A stretch of 64,000 nucleotides of DNA, taken from NCBI GenBank assembly GCA_021299035.1, contig JAJTGD010000013.1, positions 87,720 through 151,719 on the forward strand, read 5' to 3'. Position numbers and translations under genes: made by a program. This document shows positions 51,722 through 60,084 of this stretch, one piece after another. The stretch comes from Oxalobacteraceae bacterium (GTDB taxonomy: Bacteria; Pseudomonadota; Gammaproteobacteria; Burkholderiales; Burkholderiaceae_D). The notes beneath the pieces are model-generated. The model did no database searches, was not told where the DNA came from, and was given only the letters and a program-made list of their open reading frames with translations. Every line of letters starts with the position of its first letter. Positions within the stretch are counted from its first letter, which is position 1.

Positions 51722-53125
51722 TCACACCCGCTTATTATTACTCAATTCAGCATCAGGCGAGTTCGGCCCGACAAGCGGCCGAATCGCAATGATCGTTAAC
51801 ACCAGCAAAACCATCTCCAGCGCATACACAAAGGTGTACCCAAATGTCGCGCCGCCATACAGCGCGGCGAGGTCGCGCAGGATACCGCCCAAGGCAATTG
51901 CCACCCCGGCACCGGTGGCTTGCACCGCACCCCATGCGCCTAGCGCCAAGCCACTATGGGTTTTCGGGGCGAGGTTCATGGTGGCGGTCAGCGTGCCGTG
52001 ACCAAATAATCCGGCACCAAAGCCGATCAATAGGGTGCCAAGACCAAACAACATCGGCATACCGGTCGGCGCTGCCAGAATCACCATCGCAAACGCCGGC
52101 AAACCCGCCAGTGCGCCAAGCCCTGCCAAACGCAAAGGGTCCATGCCGCGGCTCAAGACACGCGAGGCCAGCGCAAATCCCAATAAGCCGCCGATCGCAA
52201 GTGCTGCCGTGAGTAGCGTGGTCTCGCCTACGGTGAGTCGCAATATCTCGCCGCCATAGGGCTCGAGTAAAACATCTTCCATAGTGAAGGCCATGGTGCC
52301 CAAGCCAATTGCCAGCAAGCGGCGTGTCGCCTGCTCGCCCGATAAATACAGCTGCCATGTGGCACGGAAATCAGGTGCGCTCTGCTCTGTGGGCCGATTT
52401 AATCTACTGCGTGATTCCTGTTTCCAAAGTGCGATGGTGTTCAACACCAGCGTCAACACTGCCGCTGCTTGAATCACGCGAATCAATTGCCCCGGGCTGA
52501 ACTCGGCTAATGCCAAACCAAACAAGACTGCGCTACCCATCATGCCCAGTAGCAGCATCACATACATCAGGCCAACCACTTTCGGTCGTGACTCGGGTGG
52601 CGCAAGATCTGTCGCCAGCGCGAGACCTACAGTTTGCGTGGTGTGAAGACCGGCACCAACCAATAAAAATGCCACCGCAGCAGCCACCTGCCCGACCCAG
52701 CCTGGCGCGTGTGACGCATGCCCCATACCGGATAGCACCAGCAATGCAAACGGCATAATCGACAGTCCACCGAACTGCACCATCGTGCCCATCCAGATAT
52801 ACGGCACACGTCGCCAGCCCAACGCCGAGCGATGATGATCAGAGCGAAAGCCGATCAGTGCGCGCAATGGTGCGAACACCAATGGCAATGAAATCATCAA
52901 TCCCACTAGCGTTGCAGATACGTGCAACTCGACAATCATCACGCGAGTCAGCGTGCCGATCATCAGCACTAAAGCCATGCCAACTGATATCTGAAACAGC
53001 GAAAGACGTAGCAGCCGCGACAAGGGCAGCGACTCTGACGCAGCATCGGCAAAGGGAAGGAATTTTGTCCCGAAACGGGACCAGGACCGTAGCATCTCCT
53101 GACGCATGGCGCGAACGGAGCTCAT
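51722..53125 (-). CDS. pucC: PucC/LhaA-family light-harvesting assembly transporter
   Basis: 467 residues of the BCD (bacteriochlorophyll delivery) major facilitator family, with about twelve helices. Landmarks: LSLFQISVGMALVLMIGTLTRVMIVEL, LGWRRVPYIWMGTMVQFGG, TQTVGLALATDLAPPESRPKVVGLMYVMLLLGM. Needed for LH2 assembly or bacteriochlorophyll delivery. Directly downstream of the two LH2 structural genes, separated by a hairpin. Confidence 0.93.
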   Translation of the reverse strand: MSSVRAMRQEMLRSWSRFGTKFLPFADAASESLPLSRLLRLSLFQISVGMALVLMIGTLTRVMIVELHVSATLVGLMISLPLVFAPLRALIGFRSDHHRSALGWRRVPYIWMGTMVQFGGLSIMPFALLVLSGMGHASHAPGWVGQVAAAVAFLLVGAGLHTTQTVGLALATDLAPPESRPKVVGLMYVMLLLGMMGSAVLFGLALAEFSPGQLIRVIQAAAVLTLVLNTIALWKQESRSRLNRPTEQSAPDFRATWQLYLSGEQATRRLLAIGLGTMAFTMEDVLLEPYGGEILRLTVGETTLLTAALAIGGLLGFALASRVLSRGMDPLRLAGLGALAGLPAFAMVILAAPTGMPMLFGLGTLLIGFGAGLFGHGTLTATMNLAPKTHSGLALGAWGAVQATGAGVAIALGGILRDLAALYGGATFGYTFVYALEMVLLVLTIIAIRPLVGPNSPDAELSNNKRV

Positions 53126-53179
53126 ATTAGTTGGATGAGTGTGCGCCGAGGCTACGGTTTAGCAAGTCGGGTGGTTCGC

Positions 53180-53211
53180 CATGGTTCGGGGCCTGCAGGT
53201 CCCGAACCATG
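53180..53211 (-). promoter_or_regulatory. Intercistronic hairpin between pucA and pucC
   Basis: Perfect 11-bp arms CATGGTTCGGG/CCCGAACCATG around a ten-base loop, 16 bp after the pucA stop. In puf and puc operons such stem-loops protect the antenna mRNA from 3' decay, so that alpha and beta are made in excess of downstream products. No T-run, so full termination is unlikely. Confidence 0.75.
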
Positions 53212-53226
53212 ACACCCGGACATGAA

Positions 53227-53451
53227 CTACTTCTGCAGCGTGTTGGGTATGGTTAAAGCTGCCACCGGCTGTATAGCCTCCGATGGTGCCACCGATACCT
53301 GTGCTGCACTACCATTCAAGAAACGCTTCACCCAGGTCGTGTTCAAGGTCAGCGCAAGGTGCACCGAGAACGAGGCCACGGCAACTGCGCCGATAATGAT
53401 GGGTACGCCCACGGAGGGTTTCACCACACACCAAATTTTTCCGTAAATCAT
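53227..53451 (-). CDS. pucA: LH2 antenna alpha polypeptide
   Basis: 74 residues. Aligns without gaps to Rhodoblastus/Rps. acidophila LH2 alpha: GKIW at 4-7, NP/KP at 11-12, pigment-ligating His31 in the membrane helix, and TTW at 38-40. Where LH2 has Tyr44-Trp45 (hydrogen bonds to the B850 acetyl groups), this protein has Phe44-Leu45, the pair linked to blue-shifted B800-820 antennae. The C-terminal tail beyond residue 50 is long and Ala/Pro-rich. GAGGGGGAATG upstream is a good ribosome site; pucB lies 18 bp upstream. Confidence 0.93.
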   Translation of the reverse strand: MIYGKIWCVVKPSVGVPIIIGAVAVASFSVHLALTLNTTWVKRFLNGSAAQVSVAPSEAIQPVAALTIPNTLQK

Positions 53452-53469
53452 ATTGTCATTCCCCCTCGA

Positions 53470-53622
53470 TTAATGCAGCCAGGGTGAATAGATGTACGCG
53501 AGAAGATGGGCGAATGCTGCAATCATCCCGAAAATCTGCGTACCCTGAATTAAATGACGGTGGATCTCCTCGGACTCTGCCTCGGTCAACCCCGTCGGCC
53601 ATACTTTGTCTCGATCAGACAT
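53470..53622 (-). CDS. pucB: LH2 antenna beta polypeptide
   Basis: 50 residues, too short for most gene callers. Family pattern intact: KVWPTGLTEAESEEIH, His21 (homologous to beta His12), membrane helix with His39 (beta His30, B850 ligand) and the C-terminal SPWLH. The residue matching beta Arg20, which normally hydrogen-bonds B800, is Gln29 (GTQIF instead of GTRIF). GGGAGGTGC ahead of the ATG at 53622 is a strong ribosome site. Order pucB-pucA-pucC is canonical. Confidence 0.95.
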   Translation of the reverse strand: MSDRDKVWPTGLTEAESEEIHRHLIQGTQIFGMIAAFAHLLAYIYSPWLH

Positions 53623-53727
53623 GTAAGCACCTCCCAGTTAACTAACAAAACGTGCTGAACTCGCACGCGGAAGCCGCTCCTCAAACTTTGGAAAGCCTGA
53701 TTGCATACCCAGTTACGTAAGCTTCTG

Positions 53728-53759
53728 GTTACACTTGTAGTTGTAACGAAATAATGACA
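53728..53759. promoter_or_regulatory. Candidate PpsR/CrtJ-type site and inverted repeat upstream of pucB
   Basis: TGT-N12-ACA at 53742-53759 matches the spacing of PpsR/CrtJ operators, the redox/light repressors of photosynthesis genes. It overlaps GTTACA-N8-TGTAAC (53728-53747). The site is about 105-135 bp upstream of pucB and only a few bases before the divergent kinase gene. TGT-N12-ACA is short enough to occur by chance. Confidence 0.5.
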
Positions 53760-53763
53760 CGGA

Positions 53764-54807
53764 ATGCTGATTGCACAGAACAACATCAGCCTTGGCAATC
53801 TTGCTTTGATATTGGTACTGGCAAATGCCGTGGCGTCGCTCTGGCTGCGCCCGCTAGCGTCGATTCTGATCAGCTCAATCGCAGTTGGGCTGTTTAATTG
53901 GACGTTTGTGCCACCGCGCTTTACCCTCACCGTTGATTTATCTGAAGACGCCTTGCTGCTGGTCACAACGCTCGCGGTGAGTACTGTGATCAGCTACCTG
54001 ATGGAGTTGAAGCGTCAAGCGGCTGACCGTGTCTCGACGCATCAGATTCAGGCGCGCATCGCTGAAGAGCATGTCCAAAGCCAGCAGCTGCGCAATACCC
54101 TGCTCACTTCAATATCACACGACTACCGTACGCCGCTGACCACAGTCATGAGCTCGGCTTCGGCGATCGCGGATCAGGTCGGACGCATGCCTACCGAACG
54201 CATCGGACAGCTAGCCGCAGTGATTCTCGACGAAGTACAGCAGTTGCATCGCATGACCAACAACACGCTACAGTTGGCACGGTTGGATAGCAATAAAGTT
54301 GATATCCCCATGAACTGGGAATCCGTCGAGGAAATCGTCGGTACTGTCGGTGTACGCGCGCGTCGCAATCATCCCCAGCGTCGTATCGAAATTCGCTTGG
54401 CTGACGGTTTGCCGCTGCTGAAATGCGATGCAGTGCTAATGAATCAGCTGCTTGATAATCTGATTGAAAACTCACTCCGACATAGCGATGAAGATAAGCC
54501 CCTCATCATTCAGGCACATCACGATGGCTCCGTACTCCATCTGAGTGTTCAGGACCAAGGCTGCGGCATTAGCGACGCCTGGAAAGAACGGGTATTCGAT
54601 ATCTTCCAACGGGTCGAGGCGAGTGATGCACCCGCCGACGGCCAGATGCGACGCGGCATAGGTATCGGGCTTGCGGTCTGCCGCGCCATCGCGGAGGTAC
54701 ATGGCGGCCATCTGCAGATTACCGACACACCGGGCGGCGGTACCACCGTGAGTCTGACGCTGCCACTGTCAGAGCAACCTGAGCAACCGCGCGAGTTGAC
54801 CGAATGA
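53764..54807 (+). CDS. KdpD-like sensor kinase lacking the N-terminal domains
   Basis: 347 residues: two or three hydrophobic helices of the DUF4118 region (about 10-80, with FNWTFVPPRFTLTV), then HisKA with SISHDYRTPLT (His119) and a full HATPase (NQLLDNLIENSLRHS, DQGCGIS, GIGIGLAVCRAI). Full KdpD has about 900 residues with an N-terminal KdpD/USP region; here that part is absent and the frame starts in the membrane domain. Overlaps the regulator gene by 4 bp. Start may be uncertain by a few codons, but upstream sequence is puc promoter, so it is genuinely short. Confidence 0.88.
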   Translation: MLIAQNNISLGNLALILVLANAVASLWLRPLASILISSIAVGLFNWTFVPPRFTLTVDLSEDALLLVTTLAVSTVISYLMELKRQAADRVSTHQIQARIAEEHVQSQQLRNTLLTSISHDYRTPLTTVMSSASAIADQVGRMPTERIGQLAAVILDEVQQLHRMTNNTLQLARLDSNKVDIPMNWESVEEIVGTVGVRARRNHPQRRIEIRLADGLPLLKCDAVLMNQLLDNLIENSLRHSDEDKPLIIQAHHDGSVLHLSVQDQGCGISDAWKERVFDIFQRVEASDAPADGQMRRGIGIGLAVCRAIAEVHGGHLQITDTPGGGTTVSLTLPLSEQPEQPRELTE

Positions 54808-55529
54808 AGATCCGTATCTTGCTGGTCGAAGATGACCTCACCCTGCGCGAGGTACTCAAGCAGTCGTTAGAACTTGAGGGCTTTTCGGTTGACAGCCACA
54901 GCACACTCGCTGGGGCTAGAGCGGCGTGGGCGTATCACCTGAATACGCCACGCAGTCCCAGTAATCTATCAATCGTTATTGTGGATTTAGGTCTACCGGA
55001 TGGTGATGGCAGCACGCTTATACGTTTAGTTCGATCACAATCAAAACTCCCGGTGCTGGTGATCTCTGCACGCGAAGATGATGTCAATAAAATTAATTTA
55101 CTCGACGCCGGCGCCGATGATTATCTGGTCAAGCCATTCAGTATTGGGGAACTGAAAGCCCGTATTCGGGTTGCGCTACGTCGGCAATCACCTGACCACC
55201 ATGCATCGACCAACGAGATATATATCGGTGCGCTCGAGATCAATCTTCCAAAGCGGCAGGTAAAACGACTGGGCGAACGTGTTCACCTGACACCGACAGA
55301 ATTCAATCTGCTCGCACGCCTGTTATCGCAAGCAGGACAAGTCGTCACCCACCGGCAGCTGCTTAATGATGTGTGGGGCGCAGAATATGTCGAGCATGTG
55401 CATTACTTGCGGCTGTATATGACACAACTCCGCGCCAAGCTTGAAGTCGACCCCGCCGCCCCCGAGCTGCTATTAACAGAAACCGGGGTGGGCTATCGAT
55501 TCTGCGAACTGAGCTCACCGACTGAATAA
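54804..55529 (+). CDS. KdpE-like OmpR-family response regulator
   Basis: 241 residues. Receiver with Asp10-Asp11, phospho-Asp61 (IVDLGLPDGDG), Ser88 and Lys110 (LVKPF); C-terminal winged helix with VHLTPTEFNLLARLLSQAGQVVTHRQLLNDVWG and a VEHVHYLRLYMTQLRAKLE recognition segment as in KdpE. Cotranscribed with the kinase and 225 bp upstream of kup. Confidence 0.93.
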   Translation: MKIRILLVEDDLTLREVLKQSLELEGFSVDSHSTLAGARAAWAYHLNTPRSPSNLSIVIVDLGLPDGDGSTLIRLVRSQSKLPVLVISAREDDVNKINLLDAGADDYLVKPFSIGELKARIRVALRRQSPDHHASTNEIYIGALEINLPKRQVKRLGERVHLTPTEFNLLARLLSQAGQVVTHRQLLNDVWGAEYVEHVHYLRLYMTQLRAKLEVDPAAPELLLTETGVGYRFCELSSPTE

Positions 55530-55679
55530 TCTCTGATTAACCCTACTGCTATTCGGGAAGCTCAGTCATTAAGACCAATCCTTATGCTTTCCTAATGCCT
55601 TCTTTTTTAATCTCGGCCGCGCGGCTTTGATCATTGTCATTTAAATAATCCCCTCCGATTAATCAAACTCTGATCAGGG

Positions 55680-55711
55680 CTGCGCAATTTCTTGTCACCC
55701 GAATTGCGCAG
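55680..55711. promoter_or_regulatory. 10-bp inverted repeat upstream of kup
   Basis: CTGCGCAATT and AATTGCGCAG are perfect complements with a 12-base loop, 43 bp before the likely kup start at 55755. It could be an operator for the KdpE-like regulator or a leader hairpin. It lies within the longer kup frame from 55692, which argues for the later start. Confidence 0.5.
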
Positions 55712-55754
55712 TGCATCACGCCAAACGCGTGATCGCTGCTTCGCGAAAGCCCCA

Positions 55755-57695
55755 ATGACGATTAGTAATCCCGAGTTTTCCGAAACACCCTTGATGCAAT
55801 CGGTCAAGGTCAATCCGGATGCACTTCACCACCACAGCTCCACCGCAGTGCTCACCCTCGCCGCCATCGGCGTTGTATTCGGTGATATCGGCACTAGCCC
55901 ACTCTACTCACTGAAAGAATGCTTTGCGCCTGAGCACGGCATTCCATTCTCGACAGCGGCGGTGTACGGCATTGTGTCGCTCATCTTCTGGTCACTGACC
56001 TTGGTAGTGACGCTGAAATATGTGGCCTTCGTGCTGCGCGCCGATAATCATGGCGAAGGCGGCGTGCTATCGCTGATGGCACTTGCACTGCGCTCGGCAC
56101 GCGGTAAACCAAGACGATTCAGCATGATGTTGATGCTGGGTGCACTGGGTGCCTGTATGTTGCTGGGCGAATCAGTGATTACCCCGGCGATTTCCGTGCT
56201 GTCGGCAGTAGAAGGACTGGAGGTGGTGAATCCAGATTTCAAGCGCTTCGTGATTCCGCTCACGGTCGTCATCATCATTATTTTGTTTGGCGTTCAACGC
56301 TACGGCACAGCGGCGGTGGGTCGTTTATTCGGGCCGGTGATGCTGGTCTGGTTTTCAACGCTCGCTGTTTCAGGTCTATACAACATTCTGCAAAACCCAT
56401 CGGTGCTACTCGCCGTCTCGCCCATGTACGCCTACGATTTTATTCAGGCGAATGCATTTCTGGCTTATATCGTGATGGGCTCAGTGGTGTTGGTGGTCAC
56501 CGGTGTTGAGGCACTGTATCTCGACATGGGACACTTTGGTCGTAAGCCTGTGCGCTTGGCTTGGCTGATCGTCACGCTACCCAGCCTGCTACTCAACTAT
56601 TTCGGGCAAGCCGCCTTCTTGATCGCGCATCCCGAAGGTGCTGCTAATCCCTTCTTCATGATGCTGCCCGATTGGGCAGTGTTGCCAATGATTGGCTTGG
56701 CGACTGCAGCGACTGTGATCGCTTCGCAGGCTGTGATCTCGGGGGCGTTTTCGCTGGCTAGCCAAGGTATTTTGCTAGGCTTCCTGCCGCGCATGGTGAT
56801 TCTGCATACCTCTGACACCGAGCGCGGGCAAATCTACATGCCGACGATTAACTGGACCCTGCTGGTGCTTGTTCTGTTCACCGTGTTTCAATTCCGTGAG
56901 TCCGGCAACCTGGCAGCCGCCTATGGCATCTCCGTCACCACCACCATGCTGATCACGACCTCATTGCTGGCAGTGGTCATGCTAAATGAATGGAAAATGC
57001 CGAAACTGATCGTTGCTGTATTAATCAGCATGTTCTTTATCGTCGATTTTTCTTTCTGGACAGCGAACCTGATCAAGGTGAAAGATGGCGGCTGGTATCC
57101 GATGGTATTGGGCGCAATTTGTTTCGTGATGCTAACCACTTGGTACACCGGCCGTCGACTGCTGCGCGAACGACTCGCTGATGGCGCAATTCACATCAAA
57201 GATTTTGTCGAGTCGCTACTCGCGCACCCACCACATCGTGTCGGTGGTACTGCCGTGTTCCTCACGCCGCATATCGATTTTGTGCCGATTGCACTGCTGC
57301 ACAACCTGAAACACAACCGCATCTTGCACGAGCGGGTAATCTTCCTGAAACTTTCGATCTGGGATGTACCCTATGTCGACGAAGATGAGCGGATGTCGGT
57401 GACTCACCTCGGCGACAATATCTTCCTGGCGCGCGCGGTGTACGGATTTAAAGAGACGCCCGACGTACGGCAAGTCATGGAGCAGCTTGAACCGCTGGTC
57501 GGCGGTACGCTTGAGCTGGCAGATACAACCTTCTTCCTGGCGCGAGACACCATCATCCCGAGCGACTTGCCAGGTATGGCTTTGTGGCGCGAGCGATTGT
57601 TCGCTTGGATGATGCAAAACGCAGCCACGCCCTCAGACTTCTTCAAGATTCCACCGAACCGCGTGGTCGAGTTAGGCACCAAAATTGAAATCTGA
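55755..57695 (+). CDS. kup: Kup-type potassium uptake permease
   Basis: 646 residues from ATG 55755; in-frame alternatives at 55692 and 55794. The Kup/HAK signature is complete: GVVFGDIGTSPLYSLKECF at the N-terminus, about twelve helices, ADNHGEGGVLSLMAL, GDSVITPAISVLSAVEG-like ESVITPAISVLSAVEGLEV and the cytoplasmic C-terminal domain. Proton-coupled low-rate K+ import. Neighbouring KdpDE-like genes suggest control by that pair, in place of a Kdp ATPase, which is absent here. Confidence 0.94.
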   Translation: MTISNPEFSETPLMQSVKVNPDALHHHSSTAVLTLAAIGVVFGDIGTSPLYSLKECFAPEHGIPFSTAAVYGIVSLIFWSLTLVVTLKYVAFVLRADNHGEGGVLSLMALALRSARGKPRRFSMMLMLGALGACMLLGESVITPAISVLSAVEGLEVVNPDFKRFVIPLTVVIIIILFGVQRYGTAAVGRLFGPVMLVWFSTLAVSGLYNILQNPSVLLAVSPMYAYDFIQANAFLAYIVMGSVVLVVTGVEALYLDMGHFGRKPVRLAWLIVTLPSLLLNYFGQAAFLIAHPEGAANPFFMMLPDWAVLPMIGLATAATVIASQAVISGAFSLASQGILLGFLPRMVILHTSDTERGQIYMPTINWTLLVLVLFTVFQFRESGNLAAAYGISVTTTMLITTSLLAVVMLNEWKMPKLIVAVLISMFFIVDFSFWTANLIKVKDGGWYPMVLGAICFVMLTTWYTGRRLLRERLADGAIHIKDFVESLLAHPPHRVGGTAVFLTPHIDFVPIALLHNLKHNRILHERVIFLKLSIWDVPYVDEDERMSVTHLGDNIFLARAVYGFKETPDVRQVMEQLEPLVGGTLELADTTFFLARDTIIPSDLPGMALWRERLFAWMMQNAATPSDFFKIPPNRVVELGTKIEI

Positions 57696-57710
57696 GGCAA
57701 GCAGCGGTTT

Positions 57711-57736
57711 TGGCAGACTTGAACTCAAGCCTGCCA
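57711..57736. terminator. Hairpin between convergent kup and small membrane gene
   Basis: Imperfect stem TGGCAG-A-CTTGA / TCAAG-C-CTGCCA with a two-base loop, 16 bp after the kup stop and 13 bp from the opposing gene end. No clear T-run, so termination strength is uncertain. Confidence 0.5.
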
Positions 57737-57748
57737 GCCATCGGTTTC

Positions 57749-57964
57749 TCAACCGAAGATCAGCACCGCTGTCAGGCCGCACAAGATCAGCGTGATGCTG
57801 ATCAAGCAGCCCTGAATCACATTCAATAGCCTGCCTTCGGGCGTTTGCCGGTATACCTTGGCTTCTTGCTTATTCACATGCAAAAAGCCGGCAAAATGCT
57901 CGATCACCAAAATCACAATCAAGCCGACAACCAGACCCTGACCAAACAACTGAAGTTTCGACAT
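57749..57964 (-). CDS. Small two-helix membrane protein (71 aa)
   Basis: Two hydrophobic helices (about 8-27 and 50-69) joined by a polar loop with EAKVYRQTPEGR. GGGAG ribosome site before the ATG. It precedes nothing on its strand except the terminator region. Upstream is a TerB-like gene on the same strand 54 bp away, possibly one transcript. Not recognised. Confidence 0.65.
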   Translation of the reverse strand: MSKLQLFGQGLVVGLIVILVIEHFAGFLHVNKQEAKVYRQTPEGRLLNVIQGCLISITLILCGLTAVLIFG

Positions 57965-58018
57965 CGCTATTACTCCCTGAAATCTACCGTTTCTTTGGAA
58001 GGTGGTTGATTACTAAAT

Positions 58019-58432
58019 TTACTCGAGTACTTCGCGCTTGTTTTTCAGTGCAATACCCAAGGTGTACGGCTCAATCGTCTGCTCGCTCACACCATAGGCC
58101 GACAGGAAACGGCTAAACAAGGCCTGCTCTTCAGGCGCAGCGATGCCATCAGCCAGCAATGAATCGTACAGATTCAGCAAGATGCACATTTTTTGGTCTG
58201 TATTGAGCAGCTTGGCAGACTCGGCGAGGTAGCTATCAATATCTTTCGCTCGCGCGTAGCGACCAGCGGCATCCATCAGCGCCTTGTCATTCCCGAGTGC
58301 CTGTAAAACATTACCGATTTCTTCTGCTTCGACTTGCCCGTCAGCGTTAATCATGTGCAGCAGCCCCACCGCCAGCGATAGCTTTGGCGTCAGTTCGGGT
58401 GGTGCGCCTTTGAACATATCGAATAATCCCAT
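58019..58432 (-). CDS. TerB-family protein
   Basis: 137 residues, all-helical, with LSLAVGLLHMINADGQVEAEEIGNVLQAL, the acidic TerB pattern in which Asp/Glu residues line a metal-binding site. TerB domains are common in stress and tellurite-resistance contexts but also in unrelated settings. AGGAGCAGTAA upstream is a good ribosome site. No other ter genes nearby, so a resistance role is not supported. Confidence 0.8.
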   Translation of the reverse strand: MGLFDMFKGAPPELTPKLSLAVGLLHMINADGQVEAEEIGNVLQALGNDKALMDAAGRYARAKDIDSYLAESAKLLNTDQKMCILLNLYDSLLADGIAAPEEQALFSRFLSAYGVSEQTIEPYTLGIALKNKREVLE

Positions 58433-58580
58433 TTACTGCTCCTGATAATGGTTTTGCTAATTGAACAAGGCAGAAAATGACCTTGCGGAAGCTCGTAACT
58501 ATATCAGCTTCAGTGGGCAATTAACCTTAGCTTTCGCATCATTGCGCGGCTAATTCGTAAAGTAATTAAGACGTAACAAA

Positions 58581-59408
58581 TCAGTCTTTGCCCTCTGCCA
58601 GCTGACCCAGATACGCCAGCCCCTTAATCGCACGACTGCCATACCATGACAGCATCTCGCCATCGACCAATCGCACTGGTTTACCGATTTGGCGCTCGAG
58701 TGCATCGACGTGTTGATCGGTAAATCGGTACGGCTCGCTCGACAGAATGACTTCATCGATATGCTCAAGTAACGCTTCATTCCATTGGAATACCGGATAC
58801 CTTGCAGGTGAATCGGCAATCCAGTGCTGCCAACCAATGAGTTCCAGCATGCGGGCGATGTAAGTGTCGAGTGACACCGTCATCCAAGGGTCCTGCCAGA
58901 TGCAATACAGCACACGCTGTGGCTGCAGTGATCCTCGCTGCTGCGATCGTTGATTCCGCTGTAGTTGCTGCTGCAATCGTTGCAGCGCCGTATCGAATTG
59001 CGCACAAAGTATTTCAGCTGCATGTTCACATCCGAATACACCACCCATCAGTCTGAACAGCGGCAGATTATCGAGCGGTGATACGGGGTGCGTGACAATC
59101 ACATTCGGAATAAAAGAAGACAGCGTATCGACCGTTGGCTTTTCGTTCTCATCAATATTGACCACCAGATGCGTTGGCGCGAGACGACGGATTTTTTCTA
59201 CATTGACGTCCTTGGTACCACCGATCTTGGGAATAGCGGCCACCGCCTGCTGCGGATGAATGCAAAAGCCGGTACGGCCCACGATATGCGATGACAGACC
59301 AAGGTCACACAGTAATTCGGTAATGGAAGGCACCAATGAAACGATGCGACAAGGCTCGCCTGCCCCTATTCGCTCGTGGTCCCTGCCGATGGCGTCAGTC
59401 AGTTGCAT
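58581..59408 (-). CDS. BtuF-like helical-backbone metal receptor (cobalamin-binding-like)
   Basis: 275 residues with RIVSLVPSITELLCDLGLSSHIVGRTGFCIHP, the BtuF/FepB-type N-terminal lobe, a long backbone helix and a second lobe (QDPWMTVSLDTYIARMLELIGW, RYPVF). No signal peptide is visible, so it is predicted cytoplasmic or mis-started; this subfamily is often found as a lone gene. No btuCD here. No strong ribosome site before ATG 59408. Confidence 0.8.
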   Translation of the reverse strand: MQLTDAIGRDHERIGAGEPCRIVSLVPSITELLCDLGLSSHIVGRTGFCIHPQQAVAAIPKIGGTKDVNVEKIRRLAPTHLVVNIDENEKPTVDTLSSFIPNVIVTHPVSPLDNLPLFRLMGGVFGCEHAAEILCAQFDTALQRLQQQLQRNQRSQQRGSLQPQRVLYCIWQDPWMTVSLDTYIARMLELIGWQHWIADSPARYPVFQWNEALLEHIDEVILSSEPYRFTDQHVDALERQIGKPVRLVDGEMLSWYGSRAIKGLAYLGQLAEGKD

Positions 59409-59540
59409 CTTGGCGGTCTGTTGGGTGGTTTTTGGGGTTATTTGATTATCTGTCAGTTAATCGGAATATTGCTCGGTCAAAATCGCTTCAGTGCTAAAGA
59501 CTACATGCCTGAAAGCTTTAACTTCGCCCCGCTTTACTGC

Positions 59541-59568
59541 TGACTCGATACCGTACTAAAGCTATACT
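59541..59568 (+). promoter_or_regulatory. Candidate sigma-70 promoter of the bactofilin gene
   Basis: TGACTC (59541-59546), 16-base spacer, TATACT (59563-59568), 33 bp before the ATG. A TACTAAAG stretch overlapping the spacer recalls the T6SS motif but is probably chance. Confidence 0.4.
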
Positions 59569-59600
59569 ATTGGCGCGAAATCAACTTTCTGAGGTATTTC

Positions 59601-59942
59601 ATGAGTGAAAACATCAAAGGCGATCTTTTTATTGGTGCGGGCGTGGTCGCCGTTGGCACTCTCAATGCGCCAGGCTTAATTGAGGTAGATGGCTCGGTTG
59701 ATGGCGTTGTTAATGCCCGATCTATCAATGTCACCTCGAATGGCGTGGTCACTGGTAACAGCACCGCAGACCATATCCGGGTCGCTGGCAAGCTCATGAA
59801 CACCAGTACCGCGCATCAATCATTGCTGGTTGAGTCCACCGGCGATGTATCCGGCAAGATCACCTACGGTGACCTGGAAATTCGCAAAGGCGGCAACATC
59901 GCCGGCGAAATCAACTCCACTCCAGCCAGAAAAAACGCCTAG
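59601..59942 (+). CDS. Bactofilin
   Basis: 113 residues of right-handed beta-helix repeats (GDLFIGAGVVAVGTL, IEVDGSVDGVVNARSINV, VSGKITYGDLEIRKGGNIAGEI), the polymer-forming cytoskeletal bactofilin family. Short polar tails flank the core. Roles in other bacteria include cell shape and localisation of wall enzymes or appendages. CTGAGGT ribosome site. Monocistronic with a hairpin after the stop. Confidence 0.92.
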   Translation: MSENIKGDLFIGAGVVAVGTLNAPGLIEVDGSVDGVVNARSINVTSNGVVTGNSTADHIRVAGKLMNTSTAHQSLLVESTGDVSGKITYGDLEIRKGGNIAGEINSTPARKNA

Positions 59943-59963
59943 TAGTTCAATGCGATACGCTCG

Positions 59964-59985
59964 GCAGCCAAGACACCTTGGCTGC
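59964..59985 (+). terminator. Hairpin after the bactofilin gene
   Basis: Perfect stem GCAGCCAAG/CTTGGCTGC with an ACAC loop, 21 bp past the stop. The following bases are not T-rich until 60003, so it may be a weak terminator or mRNA-end hairpin. Confidence 0.6.
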
Positions 59986-60084
59986 GCAGAGCTACCCCAG
60001 CGGGATTTTTTGCCGATTTGATATCAGTCTATTCGCTGGCGAGCGCTGATGGTTTGATTCCAGCTTTATCCAGAGAGTTTATCC

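Noticed and set aside
58019..58432. Tellurite resistance locus
   Set aside because: Only a lone TerB-like gene; no terC, terD or terA partners in the window.
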